Part shown: piece after piece, positions 45,751 to 54,703 of the stretch
Layout: the number at the start of each line of letters is the position of its first letter
Numbering within the stretch: the first letter of the stretch is position 1
From: Pseudomonadota bacterium
Lineage (GTDB): Bacteria > Pseudomonadota > Alphaproteobacteria > Puniceispirillales > Marisalimonadaceae
Assembly (NCBI GenBank): GCA_027625145.1
Contig: JAQBXK010000001.1
Span: 62,001 to 126,000 of the forward strand
DNA: 64,000 nt
Direction of reading: 5' to 3'
Translations under genes and position numbers: made by a program
The notes under the pieces: model-generated
Seen by the model: the letters and a program-made list of their open reading frames with translations, nothing else
Told to the model about the DNA's origin: nothing
Databases searched by the model: none

Positions 45751-45764
45751 GCAATTACATTTTT

Positions 45765-46736
45765 TTAATTAGGTTTAAAAGATTTTTGAAAAAAATTTAA
45801 CCAATTTTGACCTTTTATTTTATTAATCTCATCTTGAGAAAAGCCGAAGTCATTTAATCCAGTCAAAATTTTATTCCAATCACGATTGTCTCTAAACCAT
45901 TCAGGCATATCAGGAAAGCCAGGATTAGAAGCAGAGCCTTCTCCATAATCTATTTGCTTTGTCCATTTGCCAACCCTCATCCATTCCACTATACTATCAG
46001 GCTGATCTTGACAAAGATCGGAGCCAAATCCGATGTTATCAACTCCTATTAAGTCAGCTGTTTTAGCTATCATTTCACAGAAATCTTCGATAGAGCAATT
46101 ACTTCCATTTTTTAAATGATGAGGATAAAGAGAAAATCCTAACATGCCTTTGTTTTTAGACAATTTTTTTAAGATATCATTTGATTTATTTCGTTTAGCT
46201 GAATGCCAAAAAACCGGATTAGCGTGACTTATAACAATTGGTCTTGATGAAATTTCAATGGCTTCAAATGTAGATTTTTCTGATGAATGAGACATGTCTA
46301 CTACCATACCAACTCTATTCATTTCTTTTATTACTTCTTTTCCCATTCTAGTTATACCAGGGTCATTTTCTTCATAACAGCCTGTAGCTAATAATGATTG
46401 ATTATTATAAGAAAGCTGCATAAACCTTCCACCTAGTCTATGTAAAATTTCGACAAGTCCTATATCATCTTCAATTGGTGAAGGGTTTTGAAAACCAAAT
46501 ATTACTGCTGTTTTATTTTCTTTTTTTGCTAATTCAACATCTTCAGAAAAATAGGCTGGCATAATTAAAGATGGATACTGCTCAAACCAAGAGTTCCATT
46601 GTTAAAAGTTAGAGACAGTTTCTCTAAATTGTTTATGGTATGATATTGTAACGTGCACTGCTGTTAGATTGGCTTCACGCCATTGTTTAAAAATTTTTTC
46701 AGACCAATTACAATATTGTAGGCAATCTATAAACAT
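45765..46736 (-). pseudogene. membrane dipeptidase (peptidase M19) with in-frame stop
   Basis: The frame is continuous from ATG 46736 to 45765 (about 324 codons) except for one TAA at 46602-46604. Upstream of it: F-I-D-C-L-Q-Y-C-N-W and 'TAVHVTISYHK'. After it: 'VVDMSHSSEKST', 'PIVISHANPVFW', 'IGFGSDLCQDQP' and 'GQNWLNFF', the zinc-peptidase core and C-terminal end of renal-dipeptidase-like enzymes. Restarting at ATG 46562 would give a 265-residue product lacking the first barrel strand. A CAA-to-TAA change would suffice. The family cleaves dipeptides or small amides. Confidence 0.8.
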
Positions 46737-46791
46737 AAATAATAACCATTATATATTTGTTAGCATATAAATATTAACTATATTTAAAATT

Positions 46792-47178
46792 TTAGTCATC
46801 AATTTTATTTCTATATTTTTCAGGAGGCCTAGTTCTAATGATTAAACAAGCTAAAGCTACTAAAACAATCGCCCCGGCTTCATATAGAAGATCACTTGGC
46901 TCTTTACCTTGTAATATTATCATTCTAGACAAAGCAGTAATGGCAATGAATAATGGTAACGTTACAGGAATACGATTACTTCTATAAAAGGCAGCAACCA
47001 TTCCCAATACCTCTGTGTATATAAATAATAATAGCAAATCAGCTAATAGAACTCTTTGTATTTTAATTAATTCAATAATTTCTTGAATTGTGGCACATAA
47101 TGTTGCGAAAGCTATAAAAATTAATAATGCTTTTTCAGCAATATGAATACACTTACTAATAAGTTTATCATTCATCAA
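46792..47178 (-). CDS. PsiE-family membrane protein
   Basis: The 128-residue protein has four hydrophobic segments and the PsiE pattern 'LLLFIYTEVLGMVAAFYRSNRIPVTLPLFIAITALSRMII' (given in part: FIYTEVLGM). PsiE is named for phosphate-starvation induction in E. coli; its role is not known. The gene is alone on the minus strand between the M19 gene and the divergent TauD gene. Confidence 0.85.
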   Translation of the reverse strand: MMNDKLISKCIHIAEKALLIFIAFATLCATIQEIIELIKIQRVLLADLLLLFIYTEVLGMVAAFYRSNRIPVTLPLFIAITALSRMIILQGKEPSDLLYEAGAIVLVALACLIIRTRPPEKYRNKIDD

Positions 47179-47333
47179 TTAAACTCCAATTTATAAGATT
47201 AATACTTTGACGTAATAATTTTTTAATACAATGGAAAATTATTAACTGGTTAATTAGTTAAAGTATTGCTAATTTAAAAATTAATATTAAATTTATTTAT
47301 ATCTATTATTAAATATAACATGGGGGTGTTATT

Positions 47334-48170
47334 ATGAAATTAAATATAAAGCCATTATCAAAGGTAATGGGAGCTGAAATTATAGGAATCGACTTAAAGG
47401 ATAAGCTAGATGAAGCTACAAAAAAAGAGCTTTGTAAGGCCGTAACAGATTATTTAGTTGTATGCATTAGAAATCAAGACTTAAAACCTAAAGAACTTGC
47501 TAATGTTTCAAGAATTTTTGGAACTCCTAAAAAGTACTTCATAAAAGATGCAACTGTTGACAATGTTCCTGAAGTTATTGTCGTCTCAAATAGATCTAAA
47601 GAAGCAAATAATAAACCTAAAGTTAAAGCTAGTCATTGGCATACTGATGATTCTTATATGGCAAAACCAGCCACTTTAACATTTATATATCCAGAGACAC
47701 TTCCAGAAAATGGAGGAGCAACAGATTTTATAAATTGTTATAATGTTTTCCAAGATCTTCCAGAGACTTTAAAAAATAAAATTTGTGATCTTAAAGCTGT
47801 ACATAAATGGTTAAGTAGACGCAATGTTTCTGAAGTATTAACTTTATCAGAAGATGAAGAAAAACTTACCCCAGATGTTGAACATACTTTTATAAGAACA
47901 CATCCAATCTCTAAACAAAAATCTCTTTATATAAACCCTAATAGGATAGATCATATTGCAGGTTTTGATGAACAAGAAAGTGATAGACTTCTTGATGAAC
48001 TTTACAATTTCTCATTCCAATCAAAATTTCAATATAGTCATAATTACCAAAAAGGTGATTTAGTTATTTGGGATAATCGCTGCACAATGCATAGAGCTAA
48101 TTCTGAATATGATATAAATCAATTACGAATTATGCACAGGGTAATGCTCGAAGGTGAAGCCGTGAGTTAA
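47334..48170 (+). CDS. TauD/TfdA-family dioxygenase (B)
   Basis: A 278-residue protein with His103 and Asp105 in 'SHWHTDDSYMAKPA', the distal His in 'WDNRCTMHRA' and 'QLRIMHRVML' with the 2-oxoglutarate arginine. The opening 'LSKVMGAEIIGIDL' is typical of the family. A strong GGGGGTG region precedes the ATG. It is the first gene of a plus-strand run with the flavin monooxygenase. Substrate class (sulfonate, amine, carboxylate) is undetermined. Confidence 0.92.
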   Translation: MKLNIKPLSKVMGAEIIGIDLKDKLDEATKKELCKAVTDYLVVCIRNQDLKPKELANVSRIFGTPKKYFIKDATVDNVPEVIVVSNRSKEANNKPKVKASHWHTDDSYMAKPATLTFIYPETLPENGGATDFINCYNVFQDLPETLKNKICDLKAVHKWLSRRNVSEVLTLSEDEEKLTPDVEHTFIRTHPISKQKSLYINPNRIDHIAGFDEQESDRLLDELYNFSFQSKFQYSHNYQKGDLVIWDNRCTMHRANSEYDINQLRIMHRVMLEGEAVS

Positions 48171-48255
48171 AATAGTTATAGTTTTTTTTAGAAAAAATAT
48201 TATTTCTAAAATAATTTATCAATAACTTACTAATTCAAAATTTCTTGAGATACTT

Positions 48256-50043
48256 ATGACTAGTAAAATAAATGTTAATAATCAATTTTCTGTTGAACGC
48301 CTTGCTCAACAATGGACAGAAAAATTTAATGCGGCAATAGAAAAACAGGATGTTAGAGAACTAGGAGATATATTTATAGAAGATTGCCATTGGCGGGATC
48401 TTTTGGCATTGACGTGGAGAATTGAAACACATAGTGGATGGGAATCGTTGAAAGAAAAAATTATTATCTCAGCAAAAATCCATGGTATGAAAAATTTTAA
48501 GCTTGATAAACGTCGAAGTGCTCCGAAACTTATTGAACGTGCAGGACAAAGTTGTATAGAGGCGTTTGGATGTTTTGACACGAATATAGGCAAATGCGTC
48601 TCTGTTTTTCGACTTTCAACTGATGGAAATTCAGCTTGGACTTTTATGTCTGCCTTAGAAGAAGTTTTTGATAGCAAGAAAAATGAAAACGATGATATTC
48701 CAGATGTAGGAACGGATATCTCTGCACCAAATTGGTTAGACCTTCGTATTGCAACTAAAGATTTTTCAAATAGAGACCCTAAGGTTTTAATAGTGGGTGG
48801 AGGTCATGCTGGTTGCACATCAGCTGCTGAGCTTGGAAGGCTTGGAGTAGACACGCTAGTTGTGGATAATGAAAAACGTATAGGTGATAATTGGAGACTA
48901 CGTTATCATAGTTTAAAACTTCATAACCGAACTCCAATCAATCATTTTCCTCATATGCCATTTCCAGATACTTTCCCCGGTTATATTCCAAAGGATAAAT
49001 TAGCTAACTGGATAGAAACTTATGTTGATGCTATGGAAATTAATTTCTGGACAGAAACAAAATTTGAGGGTGCTAAATATGATCCTGTCTCAGGACATTG
49101 GTTAGCTGAATTGACACTTGATGATGGATCAAAACTAACTCTAAAACCGAAACATATTATCATGGCAACAAGTGTAAGTGGCACTCCCAATATACCTCGT
49201 ATACCAACTTTAGATAATTTTTTGGGGAAAGTTATTCATTCTAGTAAATACAAAAATGGTAAAGAATGGCAAGGTAAAGAAACATTAGTTATTGGAACTG
49301 GAACAAGCGCTCATGATATCTGTCAAAATTTGCATGCTAATGGCGCTAAAGTTACTATGATACAAAGAAGTCCAACTATGGTTGTCAACGTTGATCCTAG
49401 CGCTCAATTATATGATGGTTTGTATCTTCAAGCTGATGGAAAAACAAAAGCAGAAGATTCTTTGTTGGAATTAGACCAAATAAATTCTTCATTTCCTATG
49501 GCTTTAACTAGACGTGCTCATCAAATTATAACTCGTAAAGTAAAAGAAATAGATGCCCCACTATTAAGTGCTCTTGAAGAAGCCGGTTTCAGATTAGAGT
49601 TTGGTGAAGACGATACAGGTTGGCCTCTGAAATATAGACAAAGAGGAGGTGGGTATTATTTTAATGCTGGGTGTTCAGATCTTATCGCAGCTCGTGAAAT
49701 AGATCTTCTTCAATATGATGATATTCAAACTTTTAAAGAAGATGGATTGCTTAACAAAAATGGTGATACTTTAACAGCACAGCTGATAGTGTTAGCTACC
49801 GGCTATAAAGGTCAAGATTATCTCACAAAACAATTATTTGGAGAAAAAGTTGCTACCAAAGTAGGTAAAGTTTGGGGAGTTAATCCTGATACACAAGAAC
49901 TCAATAATATGTGGAGTTCAACAGGTCAAGAAGGCTTATGGTATACAGCAGGATCACTTTCTCAATGCCGTATTTATTCCAAATATTTGGCGATGCAAAT
50001 TAAAGCTTTAGAAATTGGATATAAACTTAATAAACCTTATTAA
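48256..50043 (+). CDS. flavin-containing monooxygenase with N-terminal NTF2-like domain
   Basis: The 595-residue protein has two parts. Residues about 10-140 look like an NTF2/SnoaL-like domain ('WTEKFNAAIEKQDVRELGDIF', 'DCHWRDLLALTWRIET'). The remainder is an FMO: FAD loop G-G-G-H-A-G (181-186), 'DNWRLRYHSLKLH', the FMO fingerprint around 'FLGKVIHSSKYKNGKEW', and the NADPH loop in 'LVIGTGTSAHDIC'. FMOs oxygenate nitrogen or sulfur atoms or perform Baeyer-Villiger reactions with NADPH. It precedes the TIM-barrel and two PhyH genes on the same strand. Confidence 0.9.
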   Translation: MTSKINVNNQFSVERLAQQWTEKFNAAIEKQDVRELGDIFIEDCHWRDLLALTWRIETHSGWESLKEKIIISAKIHGMKNFKLDKRRSAPKLIERAGQSCIEAFGCFDTNIGKCVSVFRLSTDGNSAWTFMSALEEVFDSKKNENDDIPDVGTDISAPNWLDLRIATKDFSNRDPKVLIVGGGHAGCTSAAELGRLGVDTLVVDNEKRIGDNWRLRYHSLKLHNRTPINHFPHMPFPDTFPGYIPKDKLANWIETYVDAMEINFWTETKFEGAKYDPVSGHWLAELTLDDGSKLTLKPKHIIMATSVSGTPNIPRIPTLDNFLGKVIHSSKYKNGKEWQGKETLVIGTGTSAHDICQNLHANGAKVTMIQRSPTMVVNVDPSAQLYDGLYLQADGKTKAEDSLLELDQINSSFPMALTRRAHQIITRKVKEIDAPLLSALEEAGFRLEFGEDDTGWPLKYRQRGGGYYFNAGCSDLIAAREIDLLQYDDIQTFKEDGLLNKNGDTLTAQLIVLATGYKGQDYLTKQLFGEKVATKVGKVWGVNPDTQELNNMWSSTGQEGLWYTAGSLSQCRIYSKYLAMQIKALEIGYKLNKPY

Positions 50044-50224
50044 ATTGTAAAACAATCTTTAAAATTAACATACCTTTAAAGTGGAATATTCTTGAATTAT
50101 AAAAAAACCTTATTTATAAAAGCATAGAAAACGTACAAATAAAATTTCCATAATAAAAAATAACAATTGTATTCTTTATTTAATATCAATATCGTTAATT
50201 AATATGAAATTAATGAGACTTTAG

Positions 50225-51232
50225 TTGGATAATTTTTTAAATAATGATCTTAAGTTTGGTATTCAAACTAATGGAATTAAACATACACATTTAGACCAAA
50301 TGCCAAGTGTTAATAGTAGATTTCAGATGGCACATGATGCTATGGTTTTTGACTATGTTGATAAAACCCCTGAATTTAGTGAGATAGAAGAATTTAAAGC
50401 ATCTAGTTTAAAATATGGTCTTCCTATTAGAGCAGGTGGATGGTTTTATCAAATTGGAAATCATAAAGATTTACTAATAAAAAACTTGAAAATAGCAAGA
50501 GATCTTGGCTCTATAGTTCACAATACTCAAATTCAATCACACAAAGAAAATGGTCAACTAGTCACTGACGAAGAGGTTAGAGACCTTTATCTAGAATCAT
50601 ATGATATCGGATTAAAGTATGGCGTAACTCCATGTTTTGAAATTCATGTTAATATGTGGAGCGAAGACTTTTTAAGGGTATCACATGTTGGTAAGTTAGT
50701 TGAAGACAAAGGAGTCGAATTCAATATTACTTTAGACCATAGTCATGTTATTTTTAAAATAAACAATCCTAAAGAACAAAATATTTTTAATATTGATAAA
50801 CAAATTATTTCAGGTGAGCTAATCTTAGATCCTTTTATTACAGGAAATGTAGTTGAGGAATGGATTAATTTTGGATGGGTTAAACATTGTCATGCGAGAG
50901 CAGTTATTCCAAATAACCCATTAAATATTAATGGAAAGCATCCAGATGGATCTATAGGAAGAGGGATTCAATATCCATTTAAAAAACCCAAAAAAGATCA
51001 ATACCATGTTGAATGGAAAGAAGATCTTTTAGAGCCCTGGAAAGAATGTATTAGAATTTTAATGAGATATCATAAAGCAGATCAAAAGTCTAAATTAGGT
51101 CAGATTTCTACTGAATTTATACCTAATACAGATTATGGTGAGGGATGTAAATATTCTCTTTTTGAACAAGCTGTAGAATGTACTAAATGGATGAGAAGAA
51201 CATGGGAAGATATTAAAAATGAAAATATATAA
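50225..51232 (+). CDS. TIM-barrel sugar isomerase/epimerase-like protein
   Basis: The 335-residue sequence resembles the AP-endonuclease family 2/xylose-isomerase-like barrels: 'FEIHVNMWSEDFLRVSHV', 'NITLDHSHVIFKI', 'WVKHCHARAVIP' and 'ISTEFIPNTDYG' supply Glu, Asp, His and Glu in metal-binding positions. The start appears to be TTG 50225 with GAGAC upstream, as no ATG occurs before residue 26. A 29-base gap separates it from the PhyH gene, so they form an operon. The substrate is probably a polyhydroxy or keto compound; this is inference. Confidence 0.72.
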   Translation: MDNFLNNDLKFGIQTNGIKHTHLDQMPSVNSRFQMAHDAMVFDYVDKTPEFSEIEEFKASSLKYGLPIRAGGWFYQIGNHKDLLIKNLKIARDLGSIVHNTQIQSHKENGQLVTDEEVRDLYLESYDIGLKYGVTPCFEIHVNMWSEDFLRVSHVGKLVEDKGVEFNITLDHSHVIFKINNPKEQNIFNIDKQIISGELILDPFITGNVVEEWINFGWVKHCHARAVIPNNPLNINGKHPDGSIGRGIQYPFKKPKKDQYHVEWKEDLLEPWKECIRILMRYHKADQKSKLGQISTEFIPNTDYGEGCKYSLFEQAVECTKWMRRTWEDIKNENI

Positions 51233-51261
51233 TTATTAAACAATTTTATTGGGGGAAAGAA

Positions 51262-52023
51262 ATGTTAACGGAATCTCAAATTAATGAATATAAACAAAAT
51301 GGTTTTGTAATACCCGACTTTGTTATGCCTGAAAACATCTTACTTAAAATTGAAGAAAGACATAATAAACTATTAAAAACTCATCCTGAATTTAAAAATT
51401 ATTGTCCTGCAGTATTATCGTATGATGAAGGTTTTTTAGATTTCTGTAAAAATGAAATTATACTAAATTTTGTTGAACAACTTATTGGACCTAATTTTGC
51501 TTTATGGAACTCTAGTTTTTTTGCAAAACCAGCAATTGATGGTCATGCAACGCCTTGGCACCAAGATGGACAATATTGGCCTATAAGACCTTTAGCTACT
51601 TGCACAGTTTGGTTGGCTATAGATGACGCTACTATTGAAAACGGATGTTTACGTTTTATTAAAGGCTCGCATATTGATCAAAAATTAAAAGCTCATAATA
51701 TTAATAATGATAAAAATTTAACATTAAATCAAGAGCTCGTAAAAGAAGAATATGATGAAAAAAAAGCAGTTAATTTAATTCTAAAAAGAGGACAAATTTC
51801 ACTTCATGATGTTTATTTGGTCCATGGTTCAGAAGCCAATAATTCTCCAAAAGCAAGACGTGCTATAACAATGAGATTTATGCCTACTTCTAGTCAATTT
51901 GATCATAAATTAGCTAGAGATAATCAGCTTTTCAGCAAATTAAATGTTAATAAATATTCTGATAGAAAAGTTTATCATATCAGAGGAGTAGATGTTTCAA
52001 AAAAAAATAACCTGACTTACTAG
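51262..52023 (+). CDS. PhyH-family Fe(II)/2-oxoglutarate dioxygenase (divergent copy)
   Basis: The 253-residue protein has His100 and Asp102 in 'PWHQDGQYWPIRP' and the distal His in 'YLVHGSEANNS', followed by 'ARRAITMRFMP' for 2-oxoglutarate binding. It is related to, but clearly different from, the two 271-residue copies in this window; it has its own N-terminal 'TESQINEYKQNGFVIPDFV'. GGGGAAAG precedes the ATG. It sits between the TIM-barrel gene and the second 271-residue PhyH gene in one plus-strand operon. Confidence 0.9.
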   Translation: MLTESQINEYKQNGFVIPDFVMPENILLKIEERHNKLLKTHPEFKNYCPAVLSYDEGFLDFCKNEIILNFVEQLIGPNFALWNSSFFAKPAIDGHATPWHQDGQYWPIRPLATCTVWLAIDDATIENGCLRFIKGSHIDQKLKAHNINNDKNLTLNQELVKEEYDEKKAVNLILKRGQISLHDVYLVHGSEANNSPKARRAITMRFMPTSSQFDHKLARDNQLFSKLNVNKYSDRKVYHIRGVDVSKKNNLTY

Positions 52024-52072
52024 TGATATTAATTCATTTGTTTATTCAAAGGTTGTTTTATGGGAGGAAAAA

Positions 52073-52888
52073 ATGTTTAAGACTAGCAGTAATGTAAGAA
52101 GACTTTCAGAAAATGAAAAAACACAATATAAAAGCGATGGATACATAACTGGGTTACCAGTTTTTGCTAATGAAGCGAGAGATGATTTAAACGAATTTTT
52201 TACTTCTCTTAATTCTCGTTTGAGCAGTGATATAGATATTAATCAAACTAATATGTGGCACAAAGCAAGTTTAAATTTTTATAATCTATGTAGAACACCA
52301 GCTATACTTGACTATGTTGAGGACTTATTAGGACCTAACTTTTTTCAATGGGGGGGACAATTTTTTCTTAAAGAACCAAATGATGGATCAGTTGTTCCAT
52401 GGCATCAAGACTCACAGTATTGGCCTTTATCGCCAGCAAAATCAGTTACAGTTTGGTTAGCGTTATACGATACAGATGAAGAAAATGCAGCAATGAAGAT
52501 TGTAAAAAAAAGTCATAACCAAGGTATGTTTAATCATATAACGAATAAAGCTACTAACCTTGTTTTGGATCAAGAAGTATCAAAGGATCAGATTAAAGAA
52601 GAGAATATTGTATCTTTAAATTTAAAGGCTGGTGAAATGTCACTGCATGATGACGGATTACTTCATGGATCAGAAGCAAATTTTTCAAGTAGACGAAGAT
52701 GCGGTGTTACAATGAGATTTGCACCTGTCAATGTGAAAGCTGATTTATCAATATGGCCTCATTTTGAAACGCAATTGGCTAGAGGTACAGATAATTTTAA
52801 AAACAATCCTACAGCGGAAATTCCAAGAGGTGAGGGGACACCAATAAAAAAATTTCAATACTCTAAGGAGTTTGTAAATCAATGGTAA
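52073..52888 (+). CDS. PhyH-family Fe(II)/2-oxoglutarate dioxygenase (copy 2)
   Basis: A 271-residue protein that aligns end to end without gaps with the gene at 30326-31141. Iron ligands are His111, Asp113 ('PWHQDSQYWPLSP') and His198 ('LLHGSEANF'), with 'RRRCGVTMRFAP' following. Both copies share 'NMWHKAS', 'LCRTP', 'EDLLGPNF' and the C-terminal 'NPTAEIPRGE'. GGGAGGA precedes the ATG. It follows the divergent PhyH gene after 49 bases. Two similar enzymes 21 kb apart suggest duplication followed by specialisation. Confidence 0.92.
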   Translation: MFKTSSNVRRLSENEKTQYKSDGYITGLPVFANEARDDLNEFFTSLNSRLSSDIDINQTNMWHKASLNFYNLCRTPAILDYVEDLLGPNFFQWGGQFFLKEPNDGSVVPWHQDSQYWPLSPAKSVTVWLALYDTDEENAAMKIVKKSHNQGMFNHITNKATNLVLDQEVSKDQIKEENIVSLNLKAGEMSLHDDGLLHGSEANFSSRRRCGVTMRFAPVNVKADLSIWPHFETQLARGTDNFKNNPTAEIPRGEGTPIKKFQYSKEFVNQW

Positions 52889-52933
52889 TTTTATTATATT
52901 AAATAGGAGATATATTTAAATTTATTAGTTTTA

Positions 52934-53686
52934 TTATTCATAATATTTATTATTGCATCTCTTTAAAATAATAGAATTTGGATTACCTTGGATAGTTTGT
53001 ATTTTTTTTGCTCTTTTACATTCCCAATTATCAATTGGATCTTCTTTATCCCATTTGATAATTAGTGTTTTTAATTTATTATTAAATTTTATATATTTAG
53101 GGTAATTAAGCTCCATATACATATAAGTTCTAGCAATATCTCCCCGAATTTTTTCATTAGGTTCAACTTTATTATTTTTAATTTCTATATCACATTCCCC
53201 AAACTCTCTATTCTCACCATTAATAATAGCGATCTGGTAATTACTCCTAAGCAAATTTACTTCACCAATAACCGGTTGCAAGTTATACAAGTCAGCTTGC
53301 ATTTTCCTGAATTTAATATTTACTTTTTCTGTACATTTTCTACCTTTATATTTTTTACCTTTTTTACTTGTGCAAGAAGGATGACCTAAATTCCAGGAGT
53401 CAAATTTGGTTCCAAAATATGAAGCAGGTAATACATGTTCCCATTCTATTCTTGATGCTCTTTTTTTATTATTTTTAGGAGCAAACCCGCAACTTTCCCA
53501 AATGGGTTTATTGTTATCATATTTACATTGGCAATAAAGTGTTACGGGATTTTCTTTATGTATTTCTCTTAAAATTTGTTTTGATTTATAAAAATGCTGA
53601 ATAGTAATATTTCCTGTATTTGCTGACGCATTATTAAATAAAAATATCGTAATAAGGATTATATAAAAAATATTTAAAAAACTCAT
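52934..53686 (-). CDS. endonuclease I-family secreted DNase
   Basis: The 250-residue protein starts with a signal peptide ('LNIFYIILITIFLFNNASA', about 22 residues). 'RIEWEHVLPASYFG' (about residues 79-92) is the catalytic beta-beta-metal motif of the endonuclease I/Vvn family, supported by 'MQADLYNLQPVIGEVNLLRSNY' and 'GDIARTYMYMELNYP'. Cysteine pairs in 'CQCKYDNNKPIWESCGF' fit periplasmic disulfides. It would cut DNA outside the cytoplasm for nutrient use or to limit uptake. It is a single gene convergent with the PhyH operon. Confidence 0.9.
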   Translation of the reverse strand: MSFLNIFYIILITIFLFNNASANTGNITIQHFYKSKQILREIHKENPVTLYCQCKYDNNKPIWESCGFAPKNNKKRASRIEWEHVLPASYFGTKFDSWNLGHPSCTSKKGKKYKGRKCTEKVNIKFRKMQADLYNLQPVIGEVNLLRSNYQIAIINGENREFGECDIEIKNNKVEPNEKIRGDIARTYMYMELNYPKYIKFNNKLKTLIIKWDKEDPIDNWECKRAKKIQTIQGNPNSIILKRCNNKYYE

Positions 53687-53768
53687 AAATTTAATACTTA
53701 AAAATTATTAATATATTTAAATTACAAAAATTTCACTATCTTTTCCATTATTAATTTGAAGTTAATTA

Positions 53769-54251
53769 ATGATGAGTAACAAAATGAAAAAAATAATCTT
53801 TGCGACAATAATATTTGTAATTACAAATATATCAATTTCTTTTGCTGAACAATTCAGATCTAAATGGGGTGTTGTCATGAGTGTAACGCCTGTAACAGTA
53901 ACATCAAACTATTCTGAACCTTATACTAAAGTGTATTGTAAAAAATCTTATCGTAAACAAACCACTAATTTTACTGATATTGCAGTTGGAGGTCTGATTG
54001 GAAGCGTTATTGGTAACACATTAAGTGATGCACATGGTGCTGGGACAGTAGGAGCCTTGTTTGGTTCTATGCTTGCTGTTGATAATTCAAATAGGAGTCT
54101 ATCTGAAACTTGTTATGAAAAAACATATTATTCAAATAAGAAAATTTCAAAATTTTCTCATTATAACATTCAAGTAAGGACTAAAAGAAGGATTACAAAT
54201 ATCCAGTCTACAACTCCTTATAATGTTCATGATGTAATTTATTTAAATTAA
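53769..54251 (+). CDS. glycine-zipper envelope protein
   Basis: The roughly 160-residue protein has a signal peptide (cleavage near 'SISFAE', about residue 27) and a glycine zipper 'GGLIGSVIGNTLSDAHGAGTVGALFGSMLA' (given in part: GGLIGSVIGN) at about 75-105, as in Rickettsia 17-kDa antigen or SlyB-like outer-membrane proteins. No lipobox is seen. Start choice is uncertain: three ATGs lie within 18 bases. It precedes a lipoprotein gene by 17 bases, with a ribosome site AAAGAG between. Confidence 0.72.
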   Translation: MMSNKMKKIIFATIIFVITNISISFAEQFRSKWGVVMSVTPVTVTSNYSEPYTKVYCKKSYRKQTTNFTDIAVGGLIGSVIGNTLSDAHGAGTVGALFGSMLAVDNSNRSLSETCYEKTYYSNKKISKFSHYNIQVRTKRRITNIQSTTPYNVHDVIYLN

Positions 54252-54268
54252 TTAAAAGAGAGTATAAA

Positions 54269-54703
54269 ATGAATATAAAATATAAAAACCTAATGTTAAT
54301 AACGCTTTCAAGCTTAGCTTTAGTAAGTTGTAATATTTTAAGTGATAATAAGAGTGCGAGGATTGAAACAACTATTAAAAATGTAAAAATAAGTAGTTCT
54401 CTTAGATCATATAATAATTGCATAGAAGATGGAAAAAGTTTTGATACTCTTGCTGCAACTAAAGGAGAAGAGGCAGACAGTTTATATAATAAAAGTGCTA
54501 AAATTTTAGCTGACTGTGATTATTTAATTATAGATAATCCCTATATGGTTAATGAAAATGAGAGAATGAAAAACTCTGCTTTAAGTATTCAAAATTATAT
54601 TAAAGCAGGAAATTTGATCAAAGCATCTATAAATTTTAAAGATTTTCAAAATACTTTCAATAAAGATTTAATTTATATTAGCTATTGCTCATATATTTCA
54701 TGA
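54269..54703 (+). CDS. small lipoprotein of unknown function
   Basis: A 144-residue lipoprotein: 'LITLSSLALVSCNI' ends in the lipobox L-V-S-C at about residue 21. The mature part is helical and polar ('CIEDGKSFDTLAATKGEEADSLYNKSAKILADC') with two more cysteines. No family is recognised. Its TGA stop overlaps an ATG (ATGA) that would start the next, frameshifted gene, so the two look like a coupled pair. Confidence 0.7.
   Translation: MNIKYKNLMLITLSSLALVSCNILSDNKSARIETTIKNVKISSSLRSYNNCIEDGKSFDTLAATKGEEADSLYNKSAKILADCDYLIIDNPYMVNENERMKNSALSIQNYIKAGNLIKASINFKDFQNTFNKDLIYISYCSYIS

Noticed and set aside
20545-46604. Idea that in-frame TAA/TAG codons are reassigned (recoding)
   Set aside because: TAA, TAG and TGA all end many intact genes here at expected lengths, and the interrupted genes use different stop codons, so a changed code is not supported.
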